From NCBI GenBank assembly GCA_017940185.1, contig JAGAZE010000022.1:1-64000 (forward strand): a stretch of DNA of 64,000 bases, in the 5' to 3' direction. Position numbers and translations under genes: made by a program. This document shows, in pieces, positions 9,667 to 19,289 of the stretch. This DNA comes from Bacteroidaceae bacterium (GTDB lineage Bacteria; Bacteroidota; Bacteroidia; Bacteroidales; Bacteroidaceae). Under the pieces are notes generated by a model. The model made no database searches. It was not told the origin of the DNA and worked only from the letters and a program-made list of their open reading frames with translations. Numbering within the stretch: the stretch's first letter is position 1; each line of letters begins with the position of its first letter.

Positions 9667-9754
9667 AAAAAGGAGCATAATAATAACCAGGATAATAAAC
9701 TACTTCGTAAATTTGCAGTCTAATATAATTGAATAAACCATTGATATAAAAGTC

Positions 9755-12700
9755 ATGACTATGAGAAAATCACTGCTTCTTTACCTTCTGCTTCTACTGC
9801 TTTCGTTGCGGGTTGTTGCGGGTCCTGTGACTCCTGCTACCGCGCTGCAGAAGGCACAGGCCTTTGCTGCCAGCAAGAATAAGATTCTCGTAACTACGGC
9901 ACCCACTACGAAGGCCCGTGTGCGTACCGCCTTGGGCACCACCACCGACATGCCCTGCTATGCGTTTGACATGACGGGCGGGCAAGGCTTCGTGCTCGTG
10001 TCGGCAGACGACCGCACGCCCGATGTTCTTGGCTACTGCGACCATGGCAGCTACGACGCCGCCCATCTGCCCGAAGGTCTTGTGGCACTGATGGAACAGT
10101 GGGCAGAAGAGCTGGAGCAGATGGATGCCCTGGGGCTGACGTATGCCGACGTGGGTGGCGTGCAGGCCAACCTGCCTACCACCGTAGTAGCGCCTCTGAT
10201 GACTACAAAGTGGAACCAGAGCGCTCCCTACAACAACCTGTGCCCCATGGTGAGCGGCAACCGTGCACCGACAGGATGCGTGGCAACAGCCATGGCGCAG
10301 ATAATCTACTATCATAAGCACCCCAGCGGTCGCACTACCGCTGTTGACGGATACTCCACGCGCAGCGGTGTCACAGTGGAGGCGCTTCCTGCCACCACCT
10401 TCGCTTGGAGCAGTATGCTCGACAGATATAGCGGCAACAACTACACCACTGCACAAGCCAACGCCGTGGCGAAGCTGATGCAATATTGTGGCAGCAGCGT
10501 GCAGATGGGCTATGGTGCCAACAGTTCGGGCGCATTCAGCACCGATGTGCCCTATGCTCTGCGCAACGTGTTTGGTTACGCACAGAGCGCACAACTCATA
10601 GCACGCGGACAATATACCATAGCCGAGTGGGATGCCATTATCACCAACGAGCTCACCCACAGCCGCCCTGTGTACCTTTCGGCATCCACGACGATAGGCG
10701 AGGGTCATGCCTTTGTGTGCGACGGACGCGACCAGAATGCCATGTATCACATCAACTGGGGATGGGGAGGCAACAGCGACGGCTACTACAGACTGAGCCT
10801 GCTCGATGCCATAGCCAGCGGCATAGGCGGCAGCGCATCGACAAGCAAGTGGTCGTTCCGACAAGGAGCCATCATCGGCATCAGCCCCACCAACGCGACC
10901 GACATCACAGGAATAAAAGGCGCACAGCTCACAGCACTGCGCCCCAGCATAAAGACCACGCGCAACTATACACGCACCAGCACATCAACCAACTTCGAGA
11001 ACATCACCATCTACTTCCCCATGAACCTTTATGGCACCACCGACGACGTGTATTACGGTCTGGGGCTTTATCAGAATGGCAGCATGGTGCAGCGACTGGT
11101 ATACGACCGCGGCACATTCTACGATGCCAACCTCTACAACAGCAACGGCACCTCGGAGCAGACTGTGAGCTTCGGACAGGGACTCGCCAACGGCACCTAC
11201 CAGATATTGCCCATATTCTACAACAGCTCGCGACAGTGGCAGGCATGCATCGGTGCTGACCGCAACTATGTGAAGGCAGAAATCAACGGACGCAACCTGT
11301 CGCTCACTGTGATGCCTGAAGGCGACTTCGAGGTGCAGAGCTACAACCTGAGCGGACGATGGCTCACCGTTAACTTCTACAACGGTGGCAGCGAATACAA
11401 CGGCTACATCTTCCTGCGCAACACCAAAGGTGAAGTGATAGCCGACGAAATGGTGGCAATACCCGCCGGAGCCTACGACGAAGTGAGACTCTACGTGGAA
11501 GACAACGCTAAGCTACTCACCGACAACGATATCTTCTATCTCTCTACCGACCATTACAACCGCGAATACTTCTACACCAACGGCAATGCCAAAAACACCA
11601 ACATCACCAAGACCATCAACGTGCTCAATGCAGATGCCACAAAGAAAATAGTGTATGGCAACACCATTTACTATAATGTGACGATGCAAAACCAAGGCAC
11701 CCAGGCCTATCACCACCAGCTGAACGTGCGCCTGACCGTGAGCAACGAAGACGCACCACTCTACGAACAAAAGAACATCGTGAGCGTGGAACCGGGCGAA
11801 ACCAAGGTGATACCCTTCAGCTGGCAATTGGCCGACGCTGAGATGAACAAGAGCTACTTCATCACCGCCATACACATGAACGCCAACGAGGAAGATGTGT
11901 TTGGCCGCACAGGCGTGTTCACTGTGCAGAACGGTGTAACCATGTGGGACAGCAACGGCGCGGTGACGACGACTCCATCAGCAAGCACCATAACTGTTCC
12001 GGAAAATGTGGCCGCCGTTGACCTACGCACTGCAGGAACCGACAACATAGAGCCCAACAGCAATCCCAACACTATCTATCTGCTCGGAGGTAGCACCATA
12101 CCTGCATCGCTCACAGGCAAAAACGTGGTGGCAAGCACAGGAAAGACAGGCACCATCAATCTCTATAGCGGCTACGACTACTACATACCCGTAGACATAG
12201 ATGTTCGCAGGATATACTACAACTTCACTCCCACACTGCACCAGACCAACATCTACACGCCGCTCACTCTGCCCTTTGCCCCCGCCTTCGTGAAGAACGC
12301 CAGCCAGGGCAATGCCACGCTCACACCCATGAGCGCTGACAACAGCAGCGGCGACTTCTGGCTGCTGGCTCCCGCAAGCATCAGTGGCAACGTGCTCACA
12401 CTGGACAATGTAGAAAGCATGAGGGCAGATCTGACCTACTTCCTCGTAGTGCCCGGCACACTCGAAGGACAGAAGATAGTGTTTGGACTCGAAGGACAGG
12501 GCTCGTCGTACAACACGCTTCCCGCCACAGCACCACACCATGCCAACACCACACTGGGCAACTACTCCTTCTGGGGCACCAACCAACACTACACCATCAA
12601 CAACGCGGCAGCCTACGTGCTGCAAGGCGACCGCTTTGAGCGGGTGGACGGCAACGCTGTGGTGGCACCCTTCGGAGCATACCTCACCACAACCATGGCA

Positions 12701-12892
12701 CCCGCGCCACAGACCATCACCATCGCATCGCCTGCCACAGTGACAGCAATCAACCGGATAAACACCACAACATCAGGCACACAGCAGAATGACGACGCAT
12801 GGTACACCCTGCAAGGACAGCGCATAGGCAAGCATCAACAACTGCCTGCGGGCATCTACATACATAAGGGTAGAAAGGTGGTGGTGAAATAA
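9755..12892 (+). CDS. C10-family cysteine peptidase (streptopain/interpain-like) with C-terminal sorting tail
   Basis: 1045 residues. After a signal peptide (cut near residue 23) comes a pro-domain starting VTPATALQKAQAFA, which resembles the inhibitory pro-segment of C10 peptidases. The catalytic domain has the nucleophile in PTGCVATAMAQ (C175) and the histidine in GEGHAFVCDGRD (H318), followed by NWGWGG, so it looks active. The remaining ~650 residues are beta-rich modules, and the protein ends WYTLQGQRIG...GIYIHKGRKVVVK, a tail shared with other proteins here and resembling type IX secretion C-terminal signals. An ATG at 9761 is an equally good start. A TAAATTTG box at 9708-9715 is a likely -7 element. 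The next gene is a paralogue. Confidence 0.92.
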   Translation: MTMRKSLLLYLLLLLLSLRVVAGPVTPATALQKAQAFAASKNKILVTTAPTTKARVRTALGTTTDMPCYAFDMTGGQGFVLVSADDRTPDVLGYCDHGSYDAAHLPEGLVALMEQWAEELEQMDALGLTYADVGGVQANLPTTVVAPLMTTKWNQSAPYNNLCPMVSGNRAPTGCVATAMAQIIYYHKHPSGRTTAVDGYSTRSGVTVEALPATTFAWSSMLDRYSGNNYTTAQANAVAKLMQYCGSSVQMGYGANSSGAFSTDVPYALRNVFGYAQSAQLIARGQYTIAEWDAIITNELTHSRPVYLSASTTIGEGHAFVCDGRDQNAMYHINWGWGGNSDGYYRLSLLDAIASGIGGSASTSKWSFRQGAIIGISPTNATDITGIKGAQLTALRPSIKTTRNYTRTSTSTNFENITIYFPMNLYGTTDDVYYGLGLYQNGSMVQRLVYDRGTFYDANLYNSNGTSEQTVSFGQGLANGTYQILPIFYNSSRQWQACIGADRNYVKAEINGRNLSLTVMPEGDFEVQSYNLSGRWLTVNFYNGGSEYNGYIFLRNTKGEVIADEMVAIPAGAYDEVRLYVEDNAKLLTDNDIFYLSTDHYNREYFYTNGNAKNTNITKTINVLNADATKKIVYGNTIYYNVTMQNQGTQAYHHQLNVRLTVSNEDAPLYEQKNIVSVEPGETKVIPFSWQLADAEMNKSYFITAIHMNANEEDVFGRTGVFTVQNGVTMWDSNGAVTTTPSASTITVPENVAAVDLRTAGTDNIEPNSNPNTIYLLGGSTIPASLTGKNVVASTGKTGTINLYSGYDYYIPVDIDVRRIYYNFTPTLHQTNIYTPLTLPFAPAFVKNASQGNATLTPMSADNSSGDFWLLAPASISGNVLTLDNVESMRADLTYFLVVPGTLEGQKIVFGLEGQGSSYNTLPATAPHHANTTLGNYSFWGTNQHYTINNAAAYVLQGDRFERVDGNAVVAPFGAYLTTTMAPAPQTITIASPATVTAINRINTTTSGTQQNDDAWYTLQGQRIGKHQQLPAGIYIHKGRKVVVK

Positions 12893-12946
12893 GCACATAC
12901 TAGCATGGCAGAACACATGCTCTCCATCGTTAAGGCAACGTAATAT

Positions 12947-12985
12947 AGCGTAGGGGCGTTCCGATATCGGCAATGCCCCTACGCT
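12947..12985 (+). terminator. Strong hairpin after the first C10 peptidase
   Basis: An 11-bp perfect stem (AGCGTAGGGGC / GCCCCTACGCT) encloses the palindrome CCGATATCGG. No long T-run follows, so it may attenuate or protect the mRNA rather than terminate fully between the two peptidase genes. Confidence 0.5.
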
Positions 12986-13104
12986 TGTAAGGAACAACTG
13001 CCAACAAAAAAATGCATCCTTTTTGGTCGCCGATTGGAAAGCAATGCCTACCTTTGTAGGCCGCAATGCATTTACACAAACACATTAGATTATAAACCAT
13101 CACT

Positions 13105-16100
13105 ATGAAAAAATTCTTCACCCTGAGCCTGTTGTTCATCGTGAGCCTCGGCGTCTTTGCCGGAAAGGTTACCCCGCAACAGGCTTTGCAAAAGGCTCAG
13201 GCCTTTGCTAAGAGTGTCAACATGGCTGCACCCGCTGCCACCGCCAAGGTGACGCACCGCACCATGAGTACGGCAACAAGCAGTAGCGATGCCTTGTTCT
13301 ATGCCTTCAATGCCGGCGCCAACAAAGGATTTATCCTCGTGTCGGGAGACGACCGCACCGACGAGATACTGGGCTACTCCACCACAGGAACATTCGATGC
13401 CAACAACATGCCCGAGAACATGAAGGCTATGGTGGATGAGTGGCAGCGCGAACTGCAGTGGATGGACCTCAACAACATCACCGCCGAGCAGATGAAGGCA
13501 GCACGCCCCAAGCTGCCCACAACAGTAGTGGCGCCACTGATGACCACACAGTGGAACCAGAGCGCTCCCTACAACAATTATTGCCCTGTGGTGGGCGGCT
13601 ACCGTGCGCCCACAGGATGCGTGGCAACAGCCATGGCACAGATAATGAACTACCATAAGCATCCCACTGACTACACCGGCGCCACCGATCGCTACACCAC
13701 CAACGGCGTGGTGGTAGCTGCACTGCCTGCAACACTCATCGACTGGATGCTCATGCTCGACTCCTACAACAGCAACAGCCCCGCAGAGCCGACCAACGCC
13801 GTGGCTAAACTGATGCAGTATTGCGGCGCATCGGTGAAAATGGGCTACGGCCCCAGCAGTTCCGGTGCCGTGTCGAGAGATGTGGTGACCGCCCTGCAAC
13901 GCACCTTTGGCTATTCCTCCAGCATGCGCATACTGGGTCGTGGAGCCTATAGCATTGAGGAGTGGGACGCCATCTGCACACACGAGCTCGTCAATCGCCG
14001 TCCGTTCTACATTTCGGCAGCCACCACCGATGGTGGCGGTCATGCCTTTGTGTGCGACGGACGCGATGAGAATGCCATGTACCATATCAACTGGGGCTGG
14101 GGCGGCTATAGCGACGGCTACTATCGCATGTCGCTGCTCGATGCCACCGGTAGTGGCATAGGCGGCAGCACCACCACCAGCAAGTGGTCGTTCCGGCAGG
14201 CTGCCATCGTGGGCATCAGCCCCACAACGGTAGAGCTCGCACCACAGGTGAAAGCTGTCAACACACTTGCCGTGAAGCAACAGAGCATAAGCTGCGAAAA
14301 CGTGATCTACCGCAACAGCGTTTCGGAAAACTTCCCATCATTCACCATCAGCCTGCCCATGGAGCTGGAAGGCGACAACCGCGACTTCCTCTATGGAGTG
14401 GGCCTATATACAGGCGATCAGCTGGTAAGCTATATCGGAACAGCATCGGCACGAATCTATGCCGGATACACCTATGGAGAGACACGACAAGAGATAACCG
14501 CCAACTTCGGCGCCAACCTCAGCGATGGCACCTATAAACTCGTGCCCATGGCACGCGCACTCACCGAGCAGACAATGAAGCCCATGGCAGGAGCCGACAG
14601 ATGCTACATCGAAGCTGTGATAAGCGGCAACAGCATGACGCTCACACCCATGCCGAAAGAAGACTTCCACGTGACGGCACACCGCATCTCAGGTCGCTAC
14701 CTCATCGTCGACTTTGAAAACAGAGGACAGGAATACAACGGACACATCTGGCTGCGCAACAGCAAGGGAGCGGTCATCGGTAAAGAGTATGTGGCAATAC
14801 CCGCCAACACCACCGACAATGTGGCAATATGGGTAGACGAACCCAATACCCTCACCAGCAACGACATCTTCGCACTCTCCACCGACTACTACCTGCAGAA
14901 GAACTTCTACAGCAACGGCACCAATGTCAATTCACGCCTGACGAAGAGCATCGAGCTGCTCAATGCCAACGAGGCCAAGACAGAGGTGTACGGCCAGCGC
15001 GTGCTGTTTAACATCAACCTGAAGAACGGCGGCGCAGGACAGTATCTCCACACCTTGCGTGTGCAACTTTACTCCACTACCAGCGAGACACCCATCTACG
15101 ACACACAACGTATCATCGACGTGCCGGGTAATGGCGAACTGACACAGCCCATGTCATTCGACCTGCTGGCAGATGAGGTGGGAGGGACATTCTACATCAA
15201 CGCCATACACACCTTCGGCGATATGGATATAGAGACCACCAGCCGCAACTTCACCGTGAAGAACGGCATCGTGTGCTACGATGGCAACGGCGGTGTCACC
15301 GGCATGCCCAACACATCGGCGCTCACCGTGCCAGCCAACGCATGTGCTGTAGACCTGAGACAGGCATCTGTGAGCAACATCACGCCAAATGACAACCCCA
15401 ACACGCTATATATACTCGGAGGAAGCAGCATACCGTCAACACTCACTGGAAAGAATGTCGTCAATGCACAGTTGCGCACTGGAACGATCAACCTCACCGA
15501 CGGCTACGACTACTACTTCCCCATCGACGTTCAGGCCCGCAAGATGTACTACCGCCGCACCGTCACTGCCGACGAGGTGGGTAAGTTCAGCACACTCACA
15601 CTGCCGTTTGCTCCCACAGTAGTGAAGAACGCCACCGACGGCAATGCCAACCTGAAGTGGAAAGTGACAGAAGGCGATCCCGACATCTGGGTGCAAGTGC
15701 CCGAAGGAGCCTACAAAAACGAGATATACCTGATGGACATCAACACCTTTAAAGCTTACGAGCCCTACTTCGTGATGTTCCCCGATCGCTTCGCAGGCAA
15801 GCAGATAGTGTTCCAGAACGAAATGGCCGGAGCAAACTATCTCACCGTGGCTGCTACAGTGAAGGAAAAGATGACATATAAGATGAACCACATCAACGTG
15901 ATGGGTACACATGGTCACCAGGGACGTGTCGACAACATGTACACTATGGCCAACAGCCTACTCGTGCGTGCAGGCAACGATGTGGTGGTACCGCCTTTCC
16001 GCGCTTATGTCACCACCAACATCAGCGACGACCAAATCATCGTGATGTCTACCGCAAAGACCACTGGCATCAACACTATCAACACCAACGACAAAGCTAA

Positions 16101-16206
16101 GCACAACGCATGGTACAACCTGCAAGGTGTGAAGGTGAGCAATGGTGCACAGCCCACACAGAAGGGCATCTACATACACAATGGTAAGAAAGTGGTGGTG
16201 AAGTAA
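13105..16206 (+). CDS. Second C10-family cysteine peptidase, paralogue of the preceding gene
   Basis: 1033 residues with the same plan as its neighbour: signal peptide (to about residue 20), pro-segment VTPQQALQKAQAFA, nucleophile in PTGCVATAMAQ (C172), histidine in GGGHAFVCDGRDE (H313), NWGWGG, beta-rich modules, and tail WYNLQGVKVS...GIYIHNGKKVVVK. The catalytic domains are close to each other in sequence, while the downstream modules have diverged, consistent with tandem duplication. A TACCTTTG box at 13049-13056 suggests a separate promoter. It probably digests host or dietary protein outside the cell, with the peptides taken up by transporters such as the POT protein encoded next. Confidence 0.92.
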   Translation: MKKFFTLSLLFIVSLGVFAGKVTPQQALQKAQAFAKSVNMAAPAATAKVTHRTMSTATSSSDALFYAFNAGANKGFILVSGDDRTDEILGYSTTGTFDANNMPENMKAMVDEWQRELQWMDLNNITAEQMKAARPKLPTTVVAPLMTTQWNQSAPYNNYCPVVGGYRAPTGCVATAMAQIMNYHKHPTDYTGATDRYTTNGVVVAALPATLIDWMLMLDSYNSNSPAEPTNAVAKLMQYCGASVKMGYGPSSSGAVSRDVVTALQRTFGYSSSMRILGRGAYSIEEWDAICTHELVNRRPFYISAATTDGGGHAFVCDGRDENAMYHINWGWGGYSDGYYRMSLLDATGSGIGGSTTTSKWSFRQAAIVGISPTTVELAPQVKAVNTLAVKQQSISCENVIYRNSVSENFPSFTISLPMELEGDNRDFLYGVGLYTGDQLVSYIGTASARIYAGYTYGETRQEITANFGANLSDGTYKLVPMARALTEQTMKPMAGADRCYIEAVISGNSMTLTPMPKEDFHVTAHRISGRYLIVDFENRGQEYNGHIWLRNSKGAVIGKEYVAIPANTTDNVAIWVDEPNTLTSNDIFALSTDYYLQKNFYSNGTNVNSRLTKSIELLNANEAKTEVYGQRVLFNINLKNGGAGQYLHTLRVQLYSTTSETPIYDTQRIIDVPGNGELTQPMSFDLLADEVGGTFYINAIHTFGDMDIETTSRNFTVKNGIVCYDGNGGVTGMPNTSALTVPANACAVDLRQASVSNITPNDNPNTLYILGGSSIPSTLTGKNVVNAQLRTGTINLTDGYDYYFPIDVQARKMYYRRTVTADEVGKFSTLTLPFAPTVVKNATDGNANLKWKVTEGDPDIWVQVPEGAYKNEIYLMDINTFKAYEPYFVMFPDRFAGKQIVFQNEMAGANYLTVAATVKEKMTYKMNHINVMGTHGHQGRVDNMYTMANSLLVRAGNDVVVPPFRAYVTTNISDDQIIVMSTAKTTGINTINTNDKAKHNAWYNLQGVKVSNGAQPTQKGIYIHNGKKVVVK

Positions 16207-16230
16207 GCTTCACGCCACAGCCCATCCTCA

Positions 16231-16268
16231 AAGGTCAGCCGCTACACAACAGCGGTTGGCCTTTTTTA
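16231..16268 (+). terminator. Rho-independent terminator of the second C10 peptidase
   Basis: Stem GGTCAGCCGCT / AGCGGTTGGCC (two G-T pairs) with a 7-base loop, then TTTTTT. It lies 27 bases after the stop. Confidence 0.8.
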
Positions 16269-16387
16269 TCGGAGAGCAGAGAGGTTGTTTCCTGCATTCC
16301 AAATCCATGTTATGCTCTTCTTTACTAGGAGCATCGCACCTGACCATCTGCGAAATCTGTACGATGATTGTGGATTTTGCGTCAGGG

Positions 16388-16420
16388 TTGTGCAGGTGTC
16401 GTAAAAGATTATTATCTTTG
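16388..16420 (+). promoter_or_regulatory. Probable promoter of the POT transporter
   Basis: TTG at 16388-16390, a 22-base spacer and TATCTTTG at 16413-16420. The -7 element matches well and the spacer is slightly long. The start codon is 40 bases downstream. Confidence 0.5.
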
Positions 16421-16460
16421 TCGCGACGAAAAATCATAAATCATTAATACTACAACCATT

Positions 16461-17996
16461 ATGTTTGAAGGACAACCCAAAGGACTATTCGCCTTGGCAC
16501 TTGCCAACACAGGCGAGCGATTTGGCTACTACACCATGATCGCAGTGTTTGCCCTTTTCCTCAGGGCCAATTTCGGACTTGAGCCCGGCACAGCTGGAGT
16601 AATCTACTCCACCTTCCTCGGACTGGTCTATTTTCTCCCTCTCATCGGAGGTATCTTAGCCGACAAGTTCGGTTTCGGACGCATGGTCACCACTGGCATC
16701 ATCATCATGTTTGCCGGCTATCTGCTGCTCTCCGTTCCTCTTGGCGGCAACACCGTGGCTATGATTGCCATGCTTGCTGCCCTCATCTTCATCTCGCTTG
16801 GCACAGGCCTCTTCAAAGGCAACCTGCAGGTGATGGTGGGCAATCTCTACGACGACCCGAAGTATGCCGACAAGCGCGACTCGGCATTCTCCATCTTCTA
16901 CATGGCCATCAACATCGGTGCCATGTTTGCACCTACCGCAGCGGTAAAGATTAAGGAATGGGGCGAGAACAGTCTCGGCATGAGCGGCAACGATGCCTAC
17001 CACCTGGCTTTTGCCGTGGCATGCGTGTCACTGATTGTGTCGATAGCCATCTATTATGCCTTCCGTCCGCTCTATCGACACGTGGAAGGAGGCAAGAAGA
17101 CTGGTGCGCAGAAAGCAATGGAACAACCTGTGGAAGAACTTTCGAAAGAAGACACCAAAGCACGCATCGTGGCACTGTGCCTGGTGTTTGCCGTGGTGAT
17201 ATTCTTCTGGATGGCTTTCCATCAGAACGGATTGTCGCTCACATACTTTGCCGATGAGTTTACACAGACCGAGTCCACAGGTTTGCAGTCGATGGCGTTC
17301 AACGTGTTCAACCTCTTCTGCGTGGTGCTTATTGTCTATGGTCTGTTTGGCTTTTTCCAGAGCAAGACGCCAAAGGGCAAGGGCATCAGTTGTGCCTTTG
17401 TGCTGGTGCCGCTGGCCATCCTCATTTGGCAGTATACCCGCGTCGACGGCATCACAAAGCTCAGTGCACCCATCTTCCAGCAATTCAACCCCTTCTATGT
17501 AGTGGCACTCACGCCCGTGTCGATGGCCATCTTTGCCTATCTGGCCAAGAAAGGCAAAGAGCCCTCAGCACCTCGCAAGATTGCCTATGGCATGCTGGTG
17601 GCTGCCGTGGCATTCATCGTCATGATTATTGCTTCCATCGGACTCCCCATGCCGCAGACTGGCATGGTCAACGGCGAGCTGAAAGGCATGCACATGGCCG
17701 ATGTGAGTGCCAACTGGCTTATCGGAACCTATCTCATTCTCACCTTCGGCGAACTGTTGCTTTCGCCTATGGGTATCTCCTTCGTCTCAAAGGTGGCTCC
17801 TCCCAAGTATAAGGGCATGATGATGGGCGGCTGGTTTGTGGCAACAGCCATAGGCAACCTCCTCGTCAGCGTCGGCGGTCTGCTCTGGGGCAATCTTCCC
17901 CTCACAATGGTATGGACCGTCTTCCTCGTGCTGTGCATACTCTCGGCTCTCTTCATGTTTGCCATGATGAAGCGCCTGGAGAAAGTGGCGAAATAG
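16461..17996 (+). CDS. POT/PTR-family proton-coupled di-/tripeptide transporter
   Basis: 511-residue inner-membrane protein of the major facilitator superfamily. The PTR2 hallmark near the N-terminus is present as NTGERFGYYTMIAVF (the ExxERFxYY-like motif). A second conserved stretch, FSIFYMAINIGAMFAP, is also present, and hydropathy suggests about 14 membrane helices. A short charged loop (residues about 210-235, with KKTGAQKAMEQPVEELSKED) separates the two halves. It likely imports small peptides, which fits the two secreted peptidases upstream. It has its own promoter and terminator, so co-regulation is not shown. Confidence 0.92.
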   Translation: MFEGQPKGLFALALANTGERFGYYTMIAVFALFLRANFGLEPGTAGVIYSTFLGLVYFLPLIGGILADKFGFGRMVTTGIIIMFAGYLLLSVPLGGNTVAMIAMLAALIFISLGTGLFKGNLQVMVGNLYDDPKYADKRDSAFSIFYMAINIGAMFAPTAAVKIKEWGENSLGMSGNDAYHLAFAVACVSLIVSIAIYYAFRPLYRHVEGGKKTGAQKAMEQPVEELSKEDTKARIVALCLVFAVVIFFWMAFHQNGLSLTYFADEFTQTESTGLQSMAFNVFNLFCVVLIVYGLFGFFQSKTPKGKGISCAFVLVPLAILIWQYTRVDGITKLSAPIFQQFNPFYVVALTPVSMAIFAYLAKKGKEPSAPRKIAYGMLVAAVAFIVMIIASIGLPMPQTGMVNGELKGMHMADVSANWLIGTYLILTFGELLLSPMGISFVSKVAPPKYKGMMMGGWFVATAIGNLLVSVGGLLWGNLPLTMVWTVFLVLCILSALFMFAMMKRLEKVAK

Positions 17997-18020
17997 GAAG
18001 AGATATACCTATTATATTAT

Positions 18021-18060
18021 ACAGGTGTCGGAGTATTTGCCGGCACCTGTTGTTTTGTTT
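18021..18060 (+). terminator. Rho-independent terminator of the POT transporter
   Basis: Stem ACAGGTGTCGG / CCGGCACCTGT (one G-T pair), 7-base loop, followed by TGTTTTGTTTT. It lies 24 bases after the stop. Confidence 0.8.
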
Positions 18061-18164
18061 TCGAGTAGCATAGACATGCGGGCACACTCTTTCCGTTGTG
18101 TGACACAAAGAGAGTGATTACTGCAGGTTTATAGCAACAAAGCGTTCTAATGACCGATTTGGGT

Positions 18165-19250
18165 TCAAGCGTTCTTCTTATAGCTCAGCACTGCCCATAT
18201 GCCCATGAGGATGGCGAAACCTGTGAGTGCCGTTATCTGGTGTGCTACGCTGGCCAGATGGCCTCCTCTGACAAAGACAGTGCGCACTGCGTCGATAAAA
18301 TAGTGCATAGGGTTGATGTATGTGGTGAGATATGCCCATGAGGGCATGGAGCGCGTTGGGGTGAAGAGTCCGCTGAGCAGCATGAGACATACTACGAAGA
18401 ACCACATCACAAAGATGGCTTGTTGCAGCGTGTTGCTGTAGTTGCTGATGAGCAGCCCGAATGAGGAGAAGAACAGTGCCAGCAGCATAGTCAGCAGGTA
18501 GACGAGCCATAGCGGACCGGTGCATGTGATGCCGTAAATGGCCCATGCCAGCACAAGGCACACAGTGACGATAAACAAAGCGATGAACCAATAGGGGATG
18601 AGTTTGGCTAGGATGAATGCGCTTTTGGGCACAGGTGTGACGTTGATTTGCTCTATGGTGCCTGTTTCTTTTTCTCCCACGATGTTGAGCGCCGGTAGAA
18701 ATCCGCACATAAGCATCATGACGACGGCCAACAACGCCGGTATCATGAACACCTTGTAGTCGAGATTCTTGTTGTATAAGAATAGAGTGGACACTTTCGA
18801 CTGTATCTCTACTGTTTGGGGATATACTTGCGCAGTGACTATCTGAGTGAGATAGCTGCTTCCGATGGAGCCTTTGGTGCCATTGACGGCATTGGCGGCA
18901 ATAAGCAGCTGTGGCATTTGTCCGACGGCAATGTCGTGGCCGAAGCGGGGCGGCACTACGATGACGATGTCTGCCTGGCTTTTTTCCACATCTTGCAGTG
19001 CTTGACCATAGGTGGGGCGCTGTGCGTAGATGGCAAAGTTGTTGCTCTGGCTTATACTTTGTATCAGGTGTCGGCTGAAGGTGGAGCGGTCGTTGTCGAC
19101 CACACTCACGCGTATGTTTTTCACCTCCTGATTCATTACCCAGGGCATCACGCACATAATCATGACGGGAAAGACGAAGATAAGCTTCGGCAGAAACGCG
19201 TTGCGTCTGATTTGCAACAACTCTTTTTGAATGAGATATTTGATGGTCAT
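18165..19250 (-). CDS. ABC-2 type transporter permease (last gene of export operon)
   Basis: 361-residue integral membrane protein of the ABC-2/YhhJ-like type: one N-terminal helix (residues 24-40), a periplasmic domain of about 140 residues with VVDNDRSTFSRHL, then five or six C-terminal helices. The pattern EKETGTIEQINVTP at the end of the periplasmic domain is typical of the family. It pairs with the next permease (19290-20348) and the double ATPase. The start is 39 bases after the neighbouring stop, and the gap carries two TTGACGAG-type octamers. Substrate unknown; drug or envelope component export is plausible. Confidence 0.9.
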   Translation of the reverse strand: MTIKYLIQKELLQIRRNAFLPKLIFVFPVMIMCVMPWVMNQEVKNIRVSVVDNDRSTFSRHLIQSISQSNNFAIYAQRPTYGQALQDVEKSQADIVIVVPPRFGHDIAVGQMPQLLIAANAVNGTKGSIGSSYLTQIVTAQVYPQTVEIQSKVSTLFLYNKNLDYKVFMIPALLAVVMMLMCGFLPALNIVGEKETGTIEQINVTPVPKSAFILAKLIPYWFIALFIVTVCLVLAWAIYGITCTGPLWLVYLLTMLLALFFSSFGLLISNYSNTLQQAIFVMWFFVVCLMLLSGLFTPTRSMPSWAYLTTYINPMHYFIDAVRTVFVRGGHLASVAHQITALTGFAILMGIWAVLSYKKNA

Positions 19251-19251
19251 G

Positions 19252-19267
19252 TTGACGAGTTGACGGG
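19252..19267. repeat. Two TTGACGAG-type octamers before the permease start
   Basis: TTGACGAG followed by TTGACGGG, starting 2 bases upstream of the permease ATG (minus strand). The same octamer family occurs six times upstream of the TolC gene heading this operon (24041-24088). Confidence 0.6.
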
Positions 19268-19289
19268 AGCTGAAGAAGTGCGTCGTGTG

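Noticed and set aside
9794..10864. Long antisense ORF (356 codons) opposite the first C10 peptidase
   Set aside because: A shadow of the high-GC coding strand; no recognisable protein features, and the plus-strand frame has clear catalytic motifs.
13090..14280. Antisense ORF of 396 codons opposite the second C10 peptidase
   Set aside because: Similar in composition to the antisense of its paralogue, as expected of a shadow frame; no motifs.
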